Part shown: positions 26,478 through 36,300 of the stretch, one piece after another
Numbering within the stretch: the first letter of the stretch is position 1
Layout: each line of letters begins with the position of its first letter
Assembly (NCBI RefSeq): GCF_004349065.1
Contig: NZ_SMKZ01000014.1
Coordinates: 62,001-126,000, forward strand
Direction: 5' to 3'
Origin: Jiangella asiatica
GTDB lineage: Bacteria; Actinomycetota; Actinomycetes; Jiangellales; Jiangellaceae
Length of the DNA: 64,000 nucleotides
Position numbers and translations under genes: made by a program
Notes under the pieces: model-generated
What the model was told of the DNA's origin: nothing
Seen by the model: the letters and a program-made list of their open reading frames with translations, nothing else
The model's database searches: none

Positions 26478-27383
26478 CTACAACGCGGCGATCGCGTCGC
26501 GGACCCGGCCGCCGGTCGCGGCGAGCCGCCGCCTGGCCTCGTCGGCGTCGACCCCGGCCAGGAGCATGACCGTGGCCGCCTTGGTGTCGTCGCCGCTGTC
26601 GCGCAGCGCAGCGGCGACGGCGGTGTCGCTCTCGCCGGTGGCGTCGGTGACGATGCGCTGGGCCCGCCGGCGCAGCTTCTCGTTGGTGGCACGGACATCG
26701 ATCATCAAGTCGCCGTACGTGCGCCCGAGCTGGACCATGACCAGCGTCGAGATGGTGTTGAGCACGAGCTTCGCGGCCGTGCCAGCCTTGAGCCGGGTGG
26801 AGCCGGCCACCACCTCCGGCCCGGTCAGCGCCTCGACGGCGACGTCGCTGGCCGCGGCGATCGGCGAGCCGGGGTTGTTGACGACGGCGACGGTGTACGC
26901 GCCGGCCCCGCGGGCGGCGGCGAGCGCACCGAGCACGTAGGGCGTGCGGCCGGACGCGCTGACCGCCACCACGACGTCGTGGGGCCCGGGTGTCAGCGAG
27001 AGCAGGTCGGCACGGCCGCCCTCCTCGTCGTCCTCGTCGTGCTCGGCGGCGGAGCGGACCGCGCCGAAGCCGCCGGCCATCACGGCGACGACCTGGTGCT
27101 CGTCGACGCCGAAGGTGGGGCCGCACTCGGCGACGTCGAGCACCGCGAGCCGGCCCGGTGTGCCCGCGCCCACCTCGATGAGCCGGCCGCCACGGCGCAT
27201 CCTCGCGACGATGGCGTCGATGGCCTCGACCAGTCGGTCCTGGGTGGCCGCGACGGCGTCGACGGCAGCCCGGTCCTGCGTGGCCATGAGCGCGACCTGC
27301 TCGCGAGTGCTGCGCAGGTCGAGATCGGCGGCCGCGGGCAGGCGCCCCTCGGTGGCAAGCCCGTCCAGCTCGGCGTTCCTCAC
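26478..27383 (-). CDS. murQ: N-acetylmuramic acid 6-phosphate etherase
   Basis: The 301-residue SIS-domain enzyme cleaves the lactyl ether of MurNAc 6-phosphate to give GlcNAc 6-phosphate, the key step in recovering cell-wall muramic acid. Diagnostic segments are GRLAVLDVAECGPTFGVDEH, VVAVMAGGF, VVAVSASGRTPYVLGAL and LNTISTLVMVQLGRTYGDLM. Its ATG overlaps the stop of the GntR regulator (ATGA), so both are one transcript. Two DasR-type operators lie in the common upstream region. Confidence 0.93.
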   Translation of the reverse strand: MRNAELDGLATEGRLPAAADLDLRSTREQVALMATQDRAAVDAVAATQDRLVEAIDAIVARMRRGGRLIEVGAGTPGRLAVLDVAECGPTFGVDEHQVVAVMAGGFGAVRSAAEHDEDDEEGGRADLLSLTPGPHDVVVAVSASGRTPYVLGALAAARGAGAYTVAVVNNPGSPIAAASDVAVEALTGPEVVAGSTRLKAGTAAKLVLNTISTLVMVQLGRTYGDLMIDVRATNEKLRRRAQRIVTDATGESDTAVAAALRDSGDDTKAATVMLLAGVDADEARRRLAATGGRVRDAIAAL

Positions 27384-28099
27384 TCGGCCGCCCCGATCCG
27401 GTGCGCCGGCTGTAGCTCGACCCGGAACTGGTAGCGGTCGCCGCGGTAGACCGAACGGACGAACTCCACCACCCGGCCCTGGGCGTCGCGGGAGATGCGC
27501 TCGAACAGGAACGCCGGCGAATGCAGCGGCACGCCGAGCATCTCCGACTCGGACTCGTCGGTCACCGTCGCCTCGATCGTCTGGACTCCCCCCGACAGCT
27601 CCAGACCGTACACGTCGTGCAGCAGCTCGTAGAACGAACCGTCCGCGAGAATCTGCCCGTCCAGACCGGGCGCGATGTGGGCCGGCACGTGCAGGGTCTC
27701 GACGGCCATCGGGGCGTCGTCGGCCAACCGCAGCCGGACCACCCGGACCACCCGCTCGCCCGGTGAGATCTCCAGGCGGCGGCCCAGCGGCGCGCCGGCC
27801 AGCACGTCGTCGACGGCGAGCGTCCGGCTCGACGGCACCGCGCCGCGCTGGCGCATGTCCTCGGAGAACGACGTGACCGCGAGGCCTTGGGCGATCTTCG
27901 GACCGGCGACGAACGTGCCGGCACCCTGCCGGCGCACCAGCCGCCCCTCCCTGACCAGCTCCTCCACCGCCCGGCGCAGCGTCATCCGAGACACGCCGAA
28001 GCGTGGCGCGAGGGCGCGTTCGGCCGGCAGCGCGTCGCCGACGCTCAGCTCGGCCACCAGGTCGAGGATCTCGTCACGGATCGAGTGATATTTCGCCAC
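27380..28099 (-). CDS. GntR/HutC-family regulator, DasR/NagR-like
   Basis: The 239-residue protein has a winged helix at the N-terminus (RFGVSRMTLRRAVEELVREG followed by RRQGAGTFVAG) and a C-terminal UTRA ligand domain (from about residue 85, ending FEFVRSVYRGDRYQF-like VEFVRSVYRGDRY). DasR and NagR regulators of this type bind amino-sugar phosphates. The GTG at 28099 follows AAGGGG by nine bases and is preferred over the GTG at 28108. It is transcribed with murQ and divergent from a secreted glycosidase; two GGTCTAGA-type sites lie between, so it probably controls all three genes. Confidence 0.88.
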   Translation of the reverse strand: MAKYHSIRDEILDLVAELSVGDALPAERALAPRFGVSRMTLRRAVEELVREGRLVRRQGAGTFVAGPKIAQGLAVTSFSEDMRQRGAVPSSRTLAVDDVLAGAPLGRRLEISPGERVVRVVRLRLADDAPMAVETLHVPAHIAPGLDGQILADGSFYELLHDVYGLELSGGVQTIEATVTDESESEMLGVPLHSPAFLFERISRDAQGRVVEFVRSVYRGDRYQFRVELQPAHRIGAAE

Positions 28100-28112
28100 G
28101 CCCGCCACCCCT

Positions 28113-28124
28113 TTTGGTCTAGAC
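28113..28124. promoter_or_regulatory. DasR-type operator (site 1)
   Basis: TTTGGTCTAGAC contains the palindromic core GTCTAGAC of the dre consensus TGGTCTAGACCA, with a degraded right flank. It lies just before the regulator start, so it fits autoregulation. Confidence 0.65.
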
Positions 28125-28159
28125 GTATCGGGCAAAGTCTTCCAGACTTGGCGCCCATA

Positions 28160-28173
28160 TTGGTCTAGTCCAA
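28160..28173. promoter_or_regulatory. DasR-type operator (site 2)
   Basis: TTGGTCTAGTCCAA matches the dre consensus TGGTCTAGACCA at all but one central base and is nearly palindromic. It lies 15 bp ahead of the secreted glycosidase start. A further inverted repeat AAGTCT-TCC-AGACTT (28135-28149) lies between the two sites. Confidence 0.75.
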
Positions 28174-28188
28174 CGAGGAGGCACCAGC

Positions 28189-29769
28189 GTGACACGATCG
28201 CGTCGCAGTTCCCTCGTCACCGCGGCGGCGGCTTTGGGCCTCATCGGGGCCGCCCTGACCGCGACCACACCGGCCACCGCGAGCACCGACATGCCCGAGC
28301 AGTGGCGCAGCTACTGGGTCGACGCCTTCAACGAAGGCATCTACACCTCAGCACAGGTCGAAGAGCTGGTCGGCGACGCGCTCGAGGTCAACGCCAACGC
28401 TCTGATCGTCCAGGTGGCCCGCCGGTACGATTGCTTCTGCAACCGGGCGCTCTACCCGCGCACCGACGCCGCCATCGCGCCCGCACCGTACGACCCGCTG
28501 GACGAGGTCATCAAACAGGCCCACGCCGCCGGCCTGGAGGTCCACGCTTGGGTCAACGTCGGCACGCTGTGGAACTCCGCGACCGCGCCGAGCTCTCCCG
28601 ACCACGCCTTCAACGCGCACGGCCCCAGCGCCACCGGCGCCGACCGCTGGCTCAACAAGCGCCACGACGGCACCGAGCTGGTCGGCGCCAACGCCTTCAT
28701 CGACCCGGCCAACCCGGCCGCCGTCGACTACATCGTCGACGCCATCCAGAGCATCACCAGCGAGTACGACGTCGACGGCATCAACCTCGACTACATCCGC
28801 TACCCGGACTACAACTCCACCACCACGCACAGCGACTGGGGCTACAGCGAGACCTCGATCGCCCGCTTCCAGGCAGCCACCGGCCGCACCGACGTGCCGG
28901 CACCGTCGGACCAGCAGTTCACCGACTGGCGCCGCGAACAGATCACCAACCTCGTGCGCAAGATCTACCTCGGCATGCTCGAGGCCGACCCGACCGACCG
29001 GCTCACCAACGACGGCATCACCTACGGCTTCGGCCCGCAGAGCGTCGGCGGCTGGGAGAAGACGCGCACCTACGCCGAGGTCCTCCAGGACTGGAAGGGC
29101 TGGCTGGAAGAAGGGATCATCGACACCGTCGTCGCGATGAACTACAAGCGCGAGTGGATGCCCGACCAGGCGCAGATGTACGCCGAGTGGAACGAGGTCC
29201 TGGCCGACTGGCAGGGCGAGCGGCAGACCGTCTCCGGTCCGGCGCTGTACCTCAACGAGATCGACGACAGCGTCCAGCAGGTCCGCGACCTGTTGACGCC
29301 GACCGCCGCGGGCAACACCGTCGTCGGCTGGAGCGGCTACTCCTACGCCAACCCCAGCCTCACCGCCGCCGCCGGCTCCGCCGCGGTCAAGGACGCCGAA
29401 CGCGCCGCGCTCGCCGCCGCCCTGACCACCGGCGCGGACGCGCCGTTCGCCGCGGACGCCGCCGTCCCGTCGATGCCGTGGAAGGAAGACCCGACGACGG
29501 GGAACGTGACGGGCACGCTCGCCCTGCGCGACGGCGTTCCACTCGACGGGGTCACGGTCACCCTCGAGCCGGTGATGGGCGGCGAGGAGCAGTCGCACGC
29601 CAGCGACGGCTCTGGGTGGTTCGGCTTCGTGGACGTCGAACCCGGCCTCTACCTGGTGCGGGTGGACCTGCCCGACGGCGTGGTGGGACAGCCCGTCTCC
29701 GCGGTCCGCGTCCGGGCCGGGCAGATCGCACCGGCCCGCCTGGCGCCGTACGTCGCGCAGCCGAGGTAG
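28189..29769 (+). CDS. Secreted GHL10-family glycosidase (DigH/YngK-like)
   Basis: The 526-residue exported protein has a signal peptide (about residues 1-32) and a glycosyl-hydrolase-like family 10 barrel: EQWRSYWVDAFNEGIYT at the start, ANALIVQVARRYDCF, and the hallmark DGINLDYIRYPDY. A C-terminal Ig-like carboxypeptidase-regulatory domain follows (about 440-510). E. coli DigH, of the same family, cuts peptide-free peptidoglycan glycan. The GTG start has GAGGAGG eight bases upstream. A DasR-type operator and the divergent murQ operon point to release and reuse of cell-wall sugars. Confidence 0.85.
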   Translation: MTRSRRSSLVTAAAALGLIGAALTATTPATASTDMPEQWRSYWVDAFNEGIYTSAQVEELVGDALEVNANALIVQVARRYDCFCNRALYPRTDAAIAPAPYDPLDEVIKQAHAAGLEVHAWVNVGTLWNSATAPSSPDHAFNAHGPSATGADRWLNKRHDGTELVGANAFIDPANPAAVDYIVDAIQSITSEYDVDGINLDYIRYPDYNSTTTHSDWGYSETSIARFQAATGRTDVPAPSDQQFTDWRREQITNLVRKIYLGMLEADPTDRLTNDGITYGFGPQSVGGWEKTRTYAEVLQDWKGWLEEGIIDTVVAMNYKREWMPDQAQMYAEWNEVLADWQGERQTVSGPALYLNEIDDSVQQVRDLLTPTAAGNTVVGWSGYSYANPSLTAAAGSAAVKDAERAALAAALTTGADAPFAADAAVPSMPWKEDPTTGNVTGTLALRDGVPLDGVTVTLEPVMGGEEQSHASDGSGWFGFVDVEPGLYLVRVDLPDGVVGQPVSAVRVRAGQIAPARLAPYVAQPR

Positions 29770-29813
29770 CCGTCGGCGCTGCGCACTACCAGCCATTCGC
29801 TGCGCGGGACCTC

Positions 29814-29893
29814 GGAATGATCACGTTCAGCACGAGATCTCGTGTCGCACCATGCTCGCAAGCCTCGTGAGGGTCGGGCAGGCCTGGTGATGA
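29814..29893 (+). repeat. Palindromic intergenic repeat, copy C (mixed arms)
   Basis: It begins GGAATGATCACGTTCAGCA, continues CGAGATCTCGTGTCGCACC and ATGCTCGCAAGCCTCGTGAG, and ends CCTGGTGATGAG. The first 50 bases are almost identical to copy A and the last resemble copy D. It follows the GHL10 gene in a 299-bp gap whose remainder has no recognisable feature. Confidence 0.82.
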
Positions 29894-30068
29894 GACGGGG
29901 GCCGGAAGCCTCCTCTCATCGCCGGTGCGTGACGAAGGTGAGGGTGATCGTGGCTGGGGCCTGCCCGGCCCGACGACACAGGGTGAATCGTGATGCACAC
30001 GAAGTCCTCGTGACGGCCGCCGGCGCGACACCTCATTTCACCCGCGAGTGCGGTTGTAGGCTGCGACG

Positions 30069-30629
30069 ATGAGCGGCTTCGGCGCGATCACCGCCCGCTT
30101 CTACGCGTGGTTCAACCGGAACCCGCCGTCCAACCGCATCGTCATCGACGTCGCGGAGTTGGGCCCCGACGACCGGGTGCTCGAGGTCGGCTGCGGTCCG
30201 GGCGCAGCGCTCGAGCTGGCCGCGAGCCGCATCGGCGCCGAGCGCGTGGCCGCCGTCGACCCGTCGCCCACCTTCGCGGCCATGGTGGCCAAGCGGGTGC
30301 CCGGCGCCGACGTGCGGGTAGCCGGCGCGGAGGACGTCCCCTTCGACGACGGCGCGTTCACCGTCATCTACACCATCATGTCGATGCACCACTGGGACGA
30401 CCGCGACGACGGCCTGGCCACGCTGACCGCGAAGCTCGCCCCCGGCGGCCGGCTGCTGCTGGCCGAACGGCTGCTCGAGAAACCCGGCCACGGCATCACG
30501 CCGGCGCAGATCGCGGCGGTGGAGGCACGACTCGGCGAGCTCGGCCAGACCGGCGTCCACACGGTCCGGCGGCCGGACCGGCGCAAGACGCTGGCCGTCG
30601 TCGTCTCGACGCGGCCACTCGCCTCTTGA
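30069..30629 (+). CDS. Class I SAM-dependent methyltransferase
   Basis: The 186-residue protein has the SAM-binding motif I VLEVGCGPGAAL near residue 37, the acidic end of strand 2 in VAAVDPS, AEDVPFDDGAF as motif III/IV and LAPGGRLLLAERL as the post-core. It corresponds to the Methyltransf_11 type that acts on many small molecules. The substrate cannot be read. It stands alone between a repeat element and a disrupted gene, with no obvious pathway context. Confidence 0.85.
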   Translation: MSGFGAITARFYAWFNRNPPSNRIVIDVAELGPDDRVLEVGCGPGAALELAASRIGAERVAAVDPSPTFAAMVAKRVPGADVRVAGAEDVPFDDGAFTVIYTIMSMHHWDDRDDGLATLTAKLAPGGRLLLAERLLEKPGHGITPAQIAAVEARLGELGQTGVHTVRRPDRRKTLAVVVSTRPLAS

Positions 30630-30654
30630 CATAAAACACTGTTGCACGTTGTGT
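30626..30654 (+). promoter_or_regulatory. Candidate promoter ahead of the gene remnant and GH116
   Basis: A perfect -35 TTGACA (30626-30631) is followed after 17 bp by TTGTGT (30649-30654), a weak -10. It lies about 230 bp upstream of the GH116 start. Confidence 0.35.
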
Positions 30655-30711
30655 GGGTGCGAACGCAGCCCGGGCACACGATCTACGACGTTCGACTCGT
30701 AAGAGGTTCCC

Positions 30712-30890
30712 ATGAACCGACCCACCGTCGTGTCCACGTCCCTGTCCCTCGTCCTCCTGCCGCTGGCCGGACTCGCGGGCGCGGCCGAGCCGGGCGCCAC
30801 CGACGGCACCGCTGGTAGCCGGCGACGGCGGACGCCGCCGGCATCTCGTTCCTCGACGAACCGCAGGTCTACGCACGGGAGCATCCATGA
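30712..30890 (+). pseudogene. Remnant: signal peptide joined to an out-of-frame C-terminus
   Basis: The ATG at 30712 opens a good signal peptide (VVSTSLSLVLLPLAGLAGAA) that soon turns into arginine-rich nonsense. In another frame, from about 30812, the bases read PATADAAGISFLDEPQVYAR followed by EHP and a TGA that overlaps the GH116 ATG. The simplest reading is a secreted protein gene that lost its middle by deletion and once was translationally coupled to GH116. The original family cannot be told from these ends. Confidence 0.45.
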
Positions 30891-33346
30891 CCGACTGGCC
30901 GGTCCTCCGCCGGTACGACACCGACCACTCGCTGCGCATCGCCCTGCCGCTCGGCGGCATCGGCACTGGGACCGTCTCGCTCGGCGGCCGTGGCGACCTG
31001 CGCGACTGGGAGATCATGAACCGGCCCGCGAAGGGATGGACACCGCGCGACAGCTTCTTCGCCATCCGGGCCGGCGACACCGTCCGGGCGCTCGAGGGAC
31101 CGATCGACCCCGTCCTCTATGAGGGCTGGGAAGGTGCGGCCGTCGCCAACCACAGCCTGCCGCGGTTCTCCCGATCGGCGTTCCTGGCCGCCTACCCGCT
31201 CGGGCAGGTGCTGCTGAACGACCCCGCCGTGCCGGTGTCGGTGCGCCTGCGCGCGTTCAACCCGCTGGTCCCCGCCGACCTCGACGCCAGCTCGATCCCG
31301 GTCGCGGTACTGCGCTACGCCGTGACCAACACCGGCGGCGAGCCGCTCGACGTCACCGTCGCCGGCAGCGTTCGCAACCTCGCCACGGACGACCACCGCA
31401 ATGCCGCCCGCCGCGAGCCCGGACTCGACGGCGTCCTGCTCGCCGCCGGCGGCGACGAGCGGGACGAGAGGTGGGGCTCGATCGCGCTGGCGGTGCTCGA
31501 CGAGGACGACATCAGCCTCCGCACCGCCTGGGCCGGGTCCAGCTGGGGCGGTCCGCTGCTTGACTTCTGGGACGACCTGCGCGCCGACGGCCGGCTGGAC
31601 GAACGGCCCGCCGCGGCCGGCGAGCCGGTGGCGTCCGTCGCCGCCATGCGCACGCTCGCGCCCGGTGTGACGCACACGTTCACGTTCCTGCTGACCTGGC
31701 ACTACCCGAACCGGATGGACTGGCGCGGCGAGAACGTCATCGGCAACCACTACACCCAGGCCTACCGCGACGCCTGGGACGTCGTCGCACGCATTGCGCC
31801 GGCGCTGGCGAACCTGGAGGACCGCACCGTCGGATTCGTCGATGCGCTGGCCGGCAGCGACCTGCCCGGCACCGTCGTCGAGGCGGCCCTCAGCAACGTC
31901 AGCACGCTGCGCAGCCAGACCTGCTTCCGCACCCCCGACGGCCGGTTCTACGGCTGGGAGGGCTGCCTCGACGACCACGGCAGCTGCCACGGCAACTGCA
32001 CCCACGTGTGGAACTACGAGCTCGCCACGCCGTACCTGTTCGGCGAGCTGGCCAGGTCCATGCGCGAGCTGGAGTTCCTCCACGCCACCGGCGACGACGG
32101 CCACATGAGCTTCCGGCTGGACCTGCCGCTGGACCGCGCCCGCGCACACGGCGTGGCCGCGGCCGACGGCCAGATGGGCTGCATCGTCAAGCTTTACCGC
32201 GAGTGGCGCCTGTCCGGCGACGACGACCTGCTGCGCTCGCTGTGGCCCGCGGCGCGCCGGGCACTGGAGTTCGCGTGGATCCCCGGCGGCTGGGACGCCG
32301 ACCGCGACGGCGTCATGGAGGGCTCGCAGCACAACACCATGGACGTGGAGTACTTCGGCCCCAACCCCGAGATCGGAACGTGGTACCTGGCCGCGCTGCG
32401 CGCTTGCGAGGAGATGGCGCGGCACCTCGGCGACGACGCCTTCGCCGACATCTGCGCCGACCTGTTCGCCCGCGGCAGCTCCTGGATCGACGAGCACCTG
32501 TTCAATGGCGAGTACTACCGGCACGAGATCCGCCCGCCCGGCAGCGAGGACGCCATCGCGCCCGGGCTGCGGCTGCCCGGCATCGGCGCCCGCGACCTGG
32601 TCGAGCCGGAGCTGCAGATCGGCGACGGCTGCCTCACCGACCAGCTCGTCGGGCAGAACCTTGCCCACCTCACCGGCCTGGGCCACCTGCTCGACCCGGA
32701 CAACGAACGAACCACGCTGCGCAGCATCCTGCGCCACAACGACCGCACCGGACCGGCCGCCGAGTTCAACCCGAAGCGCAGCTACGCCCTGGCCGACGAG
32801 CCGGGACTCGTGGTCGCGTCCTACCCCCGGGGCAACCGGCCGGCCCGGCCGTTCCCCTACTACGCCGAGGTGTGGACCGGCCTGGAGTACACCGCGGCCA
32901 TCGGGCTGATCCAGGCCGGCCTGGCCGACGACGGGGTGCGCGTCGTCGATGCGGTGCGCAGCCGGTTCGACGGCCGCCGGCGCAACCCGTTCGACGAGGC
33001 CGAGTGCGGCCACCACTACGTCCGGGCCATGGCCTCCTGGGGAACCGTCCCAGCGCTGACCGGCTTCGACTACGACGGCGTCACCGGCACGCTCCGCATC
33101 GCCGCGGCGTCCGGGACCGACCGGCCGGTCCGGTGGTTCTGGTCCAGCGGCGACGCCTGGGGCACCCTCACCCAGCGACCCGCCGACGACGGCGTCGAGG
33201 TCACCCTGGCGGTGCGAGGTGGGCGGCTGCGGCTGCGGTCGATCGCGCTGACCGGCGTCGGCGCGACGGAGCTGCCGGAGCGCACGCTGGCCGCCGGCCA
33301 CACCGTCGAGGTCACCGTACCCGCCGGAGCGTCTGTCGGCGGGTGA
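30887..33346 (+). CDS. Glycoside hydrolase family 116 (glucosylceramidase/beta-glucosidase-like)
   Basis: The 819-residue protein has the GBA2-type N-terminal beta domain (IALPLGGIGTGTVSLGGRGD, DWEIMNRP) and an (alpha/alpha)6 catalytic barrel. THVWNYE carries the Glu expected as nucleophile and QHNTMDVEYFGPN the Asp expected as acid/base, by comparison with characterised GH116 enzymes. No signal peptide is seen, so it acts inside the cell. Family members act on beta-glucosides, beta-xylosides or N-acetylglucosaminides. It converges on a secreted GH78 protein, fitting plant polysaccharide or glycoside use. Confidence 0.9.
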   Translation: MTDWPVLRRYDTDHSLRIALPLGGIGTGTVSLGGRGDLRDWEIMNRPAKGWTPRDSFFAIRAGDTVRALEGPIDPVLYEGWEGAAVANHSLPRFSRSAFLAAYPLGQVLLNDPAVPVSVRLRAFNPLVPADLDASSIPVAVLRYAVTNTGGEPLDVTVAGSVRNLATDDHRNAARREPGLDGVLLAAGGDERDERWGSIALAVLDEDDISLRTAWAGSSWGGPLLDFWDDLRADGRLDERPAAAGEPVASVAAMRTLAPGVTHTFTFLLTWHYPNRMDWRGENVIGNHYTQAYRDAWDVVARIAPALANLEDRTVGFVDALAGSDLPGTVVEAALSNVSTLRSQTCFRTPDGRFYGWEGCLDDHGSCHGNCTHVWNYELATPYLFGELARSMRELEFLHATGDDGHMSFRLDLPLDRARAHGVAAADGQMGCIVKLYREWRLSGDDDLLRSLWPAARRALEFAWIPGGWDADRDGVMEGSQHNTMDVEYFGPNPEIGTWYLAALRACEEMARHLGDDAFADICADLFARGSSWIDEHLFNGEYYRHEIRPPGSEDAIAPGLRLPGIGARDLVEPELQIGDGCLTDQLVGQNLAHLTGLGHLLDPDNERTTLRSILRHNDRTGPAAEFNPKRSYALADEPGLVVASYPRGNRPARPFPYYAEVWTGLEYTAAIGLIQAGLADDGVRVVDAVRSRFDGRRRNPFDEAECGHHYVRAMASWGTVPALTGFDYDGVTGTLRIAAASGTDRPVRWFWSSGDAWGTLTQRPADDGVEVTLAVRGGRLRLRSIALTGVGATELPERTLAAGHTVEVTVPAGASVGG

Positions 33347-33377
33347 CCAGCCGTCTCAGGCCGGCCGACCAGCCGGC

Positions 33378-36300
33378 TCAGCCGGTGAACCGGTGCCGGC
33401 CGGAGCCGACCTCGCGACCGGACCCGTCCGGCAGCACCACCTCGGCGACCGCGTTGACCGGGACGGACAGGTCGACGGCGAGCACGCCGCCGTCGCGGCG
33501 GCGCCACGCCAGCCCGACCGGGCCGCGCACCGTCCGCACGGTGATGCTCGCCGCCGGCAGCGTCTCGACGGCGCCCGGACGGACCCGGAACCGCGCCCAG
33601 CCCGGCTCCAGCGGCTCGACCCCGGCGGCGCGCTCCACCAGCCACTGCACCGCCAGGCTGAGCGTGGCGTCGTTGTTGCCGCGGGAGTCGACCTCCCACG
33701 ACTCCCAGAACGTGGAGGCACCCAGCGATCGCAAGAACCCGTACGACGGGTAGGTGCGCCGGTTGAGCACCGCGTGCGCGAGGTCGGACCGGCCGTGGTC
33801 GGACAGCGCGAACGGCAGCGCCCCGGTGCCCAGCGCCCCGGTGTCCAGGTGCCGGCCGCGAGCCTGCACGTCAGCGGCCAGGTTGGCGGCCACGGCGGCG
33901 GCATGCTCCGGCGGCACCAGTCCGAACGCGAGCGGCACGGCGTTGCTTGTCTGCCGGTAGCCGGCCGCCGGAAGCGAGGTGGTGTAGACACCGGTCGCGG
34001 GGTCGAGGAAGCGCTCGGTCAGCAGCGTCGTGAGACGGTCCAGCCGGGCCTGCCAGCCGGCCGCACGGCCGTCGTCGCCCACCAGCTCGGCGAGCGCGAC
34101 CGCGTCGCGCAGGGTCTGGATCGTGTAGACGGTACCGACGATCTCGCCGCCCTCCGGCGCCTGCGGTGACCCGTGCTCCGCGCCGTGCAGCGGCGGGTAC
34201 CAGTCGCCGAAGTGGTCCGGCGCCGGCTCGTCGCCGATGCGTCCGAGCAGCCAGTCGACGTAGCGGGCGACGGCGTCGAAGTGCCGCTCCGGCACCGTCC
34301 GGTCGCCGTAGGTCAGCCAGTACCTTCGGACCAGGTAGGGATAGACGCCGGTCGAGCTGGGCGTCAGCAGCCCGCCGTGCCACGGGATCCCGTGCGGCGC
34401 GTAGACCGTGACCTCGCCGTCGGGCTCCTGGCACAGCCGGATGTCGTCCAGCCACTTCGCGAACAGCCCCGCCATCCCGAGCTGGTAGAGCATGGGGGCG
34501 GTCGCCCGGTACGTGGAGCTGGTCCAGCCGATCTTCGTGTACATCGGCGCGTTGTCCGGGTAGCCGTGCAGTCCGTTGATCGCGGTCTGCCGGAACGCGT
34601 CGGCGATCCACTGCAGCTCGGGGTCGTCCAGCCGCAGGTCCATCGTCTCGGCCAGGTCGCTCTGGACCGTGACGGCGACGACGTCGACCTCGCGCGGCGC
34701 CGTCACCTCGACGTAGCGGAAGCCCTTGTAGGTGAACGACGGCTGCCACGTCTCACGGCCGCGGCCGGCGGCGACGTACTCGTCGACATTGAAACGGCCG
34801 ACGATGGACGGGTTGTTCACCCCACCGGGCGCACCCACCTCGATCCGGCCGCTCGGCCCGATCTTCTCGCTGTACAGCGCGCTGACGACGGCGTCGGCGG
34901 GCAATCGGCCGGAGATGCGCACCCAGCCGGCCAGCACGACCCCGAAGTCGTACAGCCGCGTGTGTTCGTCGAGCCGCCGCACCTCGACCGGCTCCACCTC
35001 GTCCGCGGCCCGGATCACGTCGAGCGGGTGTGCGACGAGGCGGCCACCCGGCCCCGGCACCTCCGGCGCCGCGCGCCAAGCACCGTCGTCGTAACCGGGC
35101 TCGGACCAGCCGTTCAGCCGCACCGCCACCCGCGCGTCGTACGTCTCGCCGGTCAGCACGCCGTCGTAGGTGGTCGGGCCCTCGATGACCCGCCAGTCCG
35201 GCCCGCTGGTCACGATCACCCGGTCGCCGCCGGCCAGCGTCACCTCGAGCACGGCGGTCAGCCGCGGCTCGGTCACCCAGCGGGCGAGGTTGCTGCCGTC
35301 GCTGTCCGGTGCCCGGGTGGCGAAGAAGCCGCGGCCCAGTGCCACACCGATCGCGTTGCGGCCGGTCCGCAGCAGCCCGGTGACGTCGTGGGTGGTGTAC
35401 AGCACCCGCCGGTCGTAGTCGGTGGGCGGCGGTGAGAGTCGCGCGTCGCCCGCGCGCTCGCCGTTGAGCCACGCGACGGCCAGTCCCAGCCCGCAGAGGC
35501 GGAGACGGGCCGACTCGACCGGGCCGGGCAGGTCGAACTCGTGCCGCAGCAGTGGATCGGCCGGCGGGTCCGGCGGCAGCCCATACAGCCAGCGGTCCGG
35601 GACGGTCTCGTCCGCCTCCCCGTCGACGACGGCGGCACCGTACGGGTAGTCGTCGGGGCTCGACCCGCCCTGCCAGCCGAGCTCGCCGGCCGCCTCGGAC
35701 AGCTCGAGGTAGAACGTGCCCGGCTGGGCCTCGACGGGGAGGTCGAGCCGGCCCTGCGCCTCACCGCCGCCGAGACCGGTGACGACGTCGCTGGCCACCA
35801 GCTCACCGTCCGGGCCGTCGCGGCGCAATGTGATGCGGCAACCCGCGGACTCGTCCGCGGTGCTGAGCAGGACGGCCACCGCGGCCAGCGGCGAGACGGA
35901 GACGAACGTCTGGCCGAGCGTGTGGCCCGGCAGCAGCGGGACGGCCTCGTACCCGCCGGGCGCCAAGGTGCGGGTGGGACGGGGGACCTCGAGGCCGGTA
36001 CCGATCCAGCGGCCGCTCCACTCGTCCTCGGTCAGCAGCGCGGTCTCGAACCAGGCCGGCTCGCTCCACGGGCCCCGCCGCCCGGACTCGTCCCACACCC
36101 GGACCGCCCAGTGGTAGCGGGTGCGGGAACGCAGCGGCGGACCGGCGTAGACCTGAGCGGTCTGCTCGCCGGACTCCACCCGGCCGGAGTCCCAGACGTC
36201 GCCGCGGCCGTCTCGCAGCCGGCCGGTACCGCTCGCGACGAGGAGCTGGTAGGCGCTCTGGTACCGGTCGGACCCGCCGCCCTCGAGCAGCCAGCCGAAG

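Noticed and set aside
30869-33301. 810-codon open frame opposite GH116
   Set aside because: Antisense shadow; the plus strand carries all GH116 motifs.
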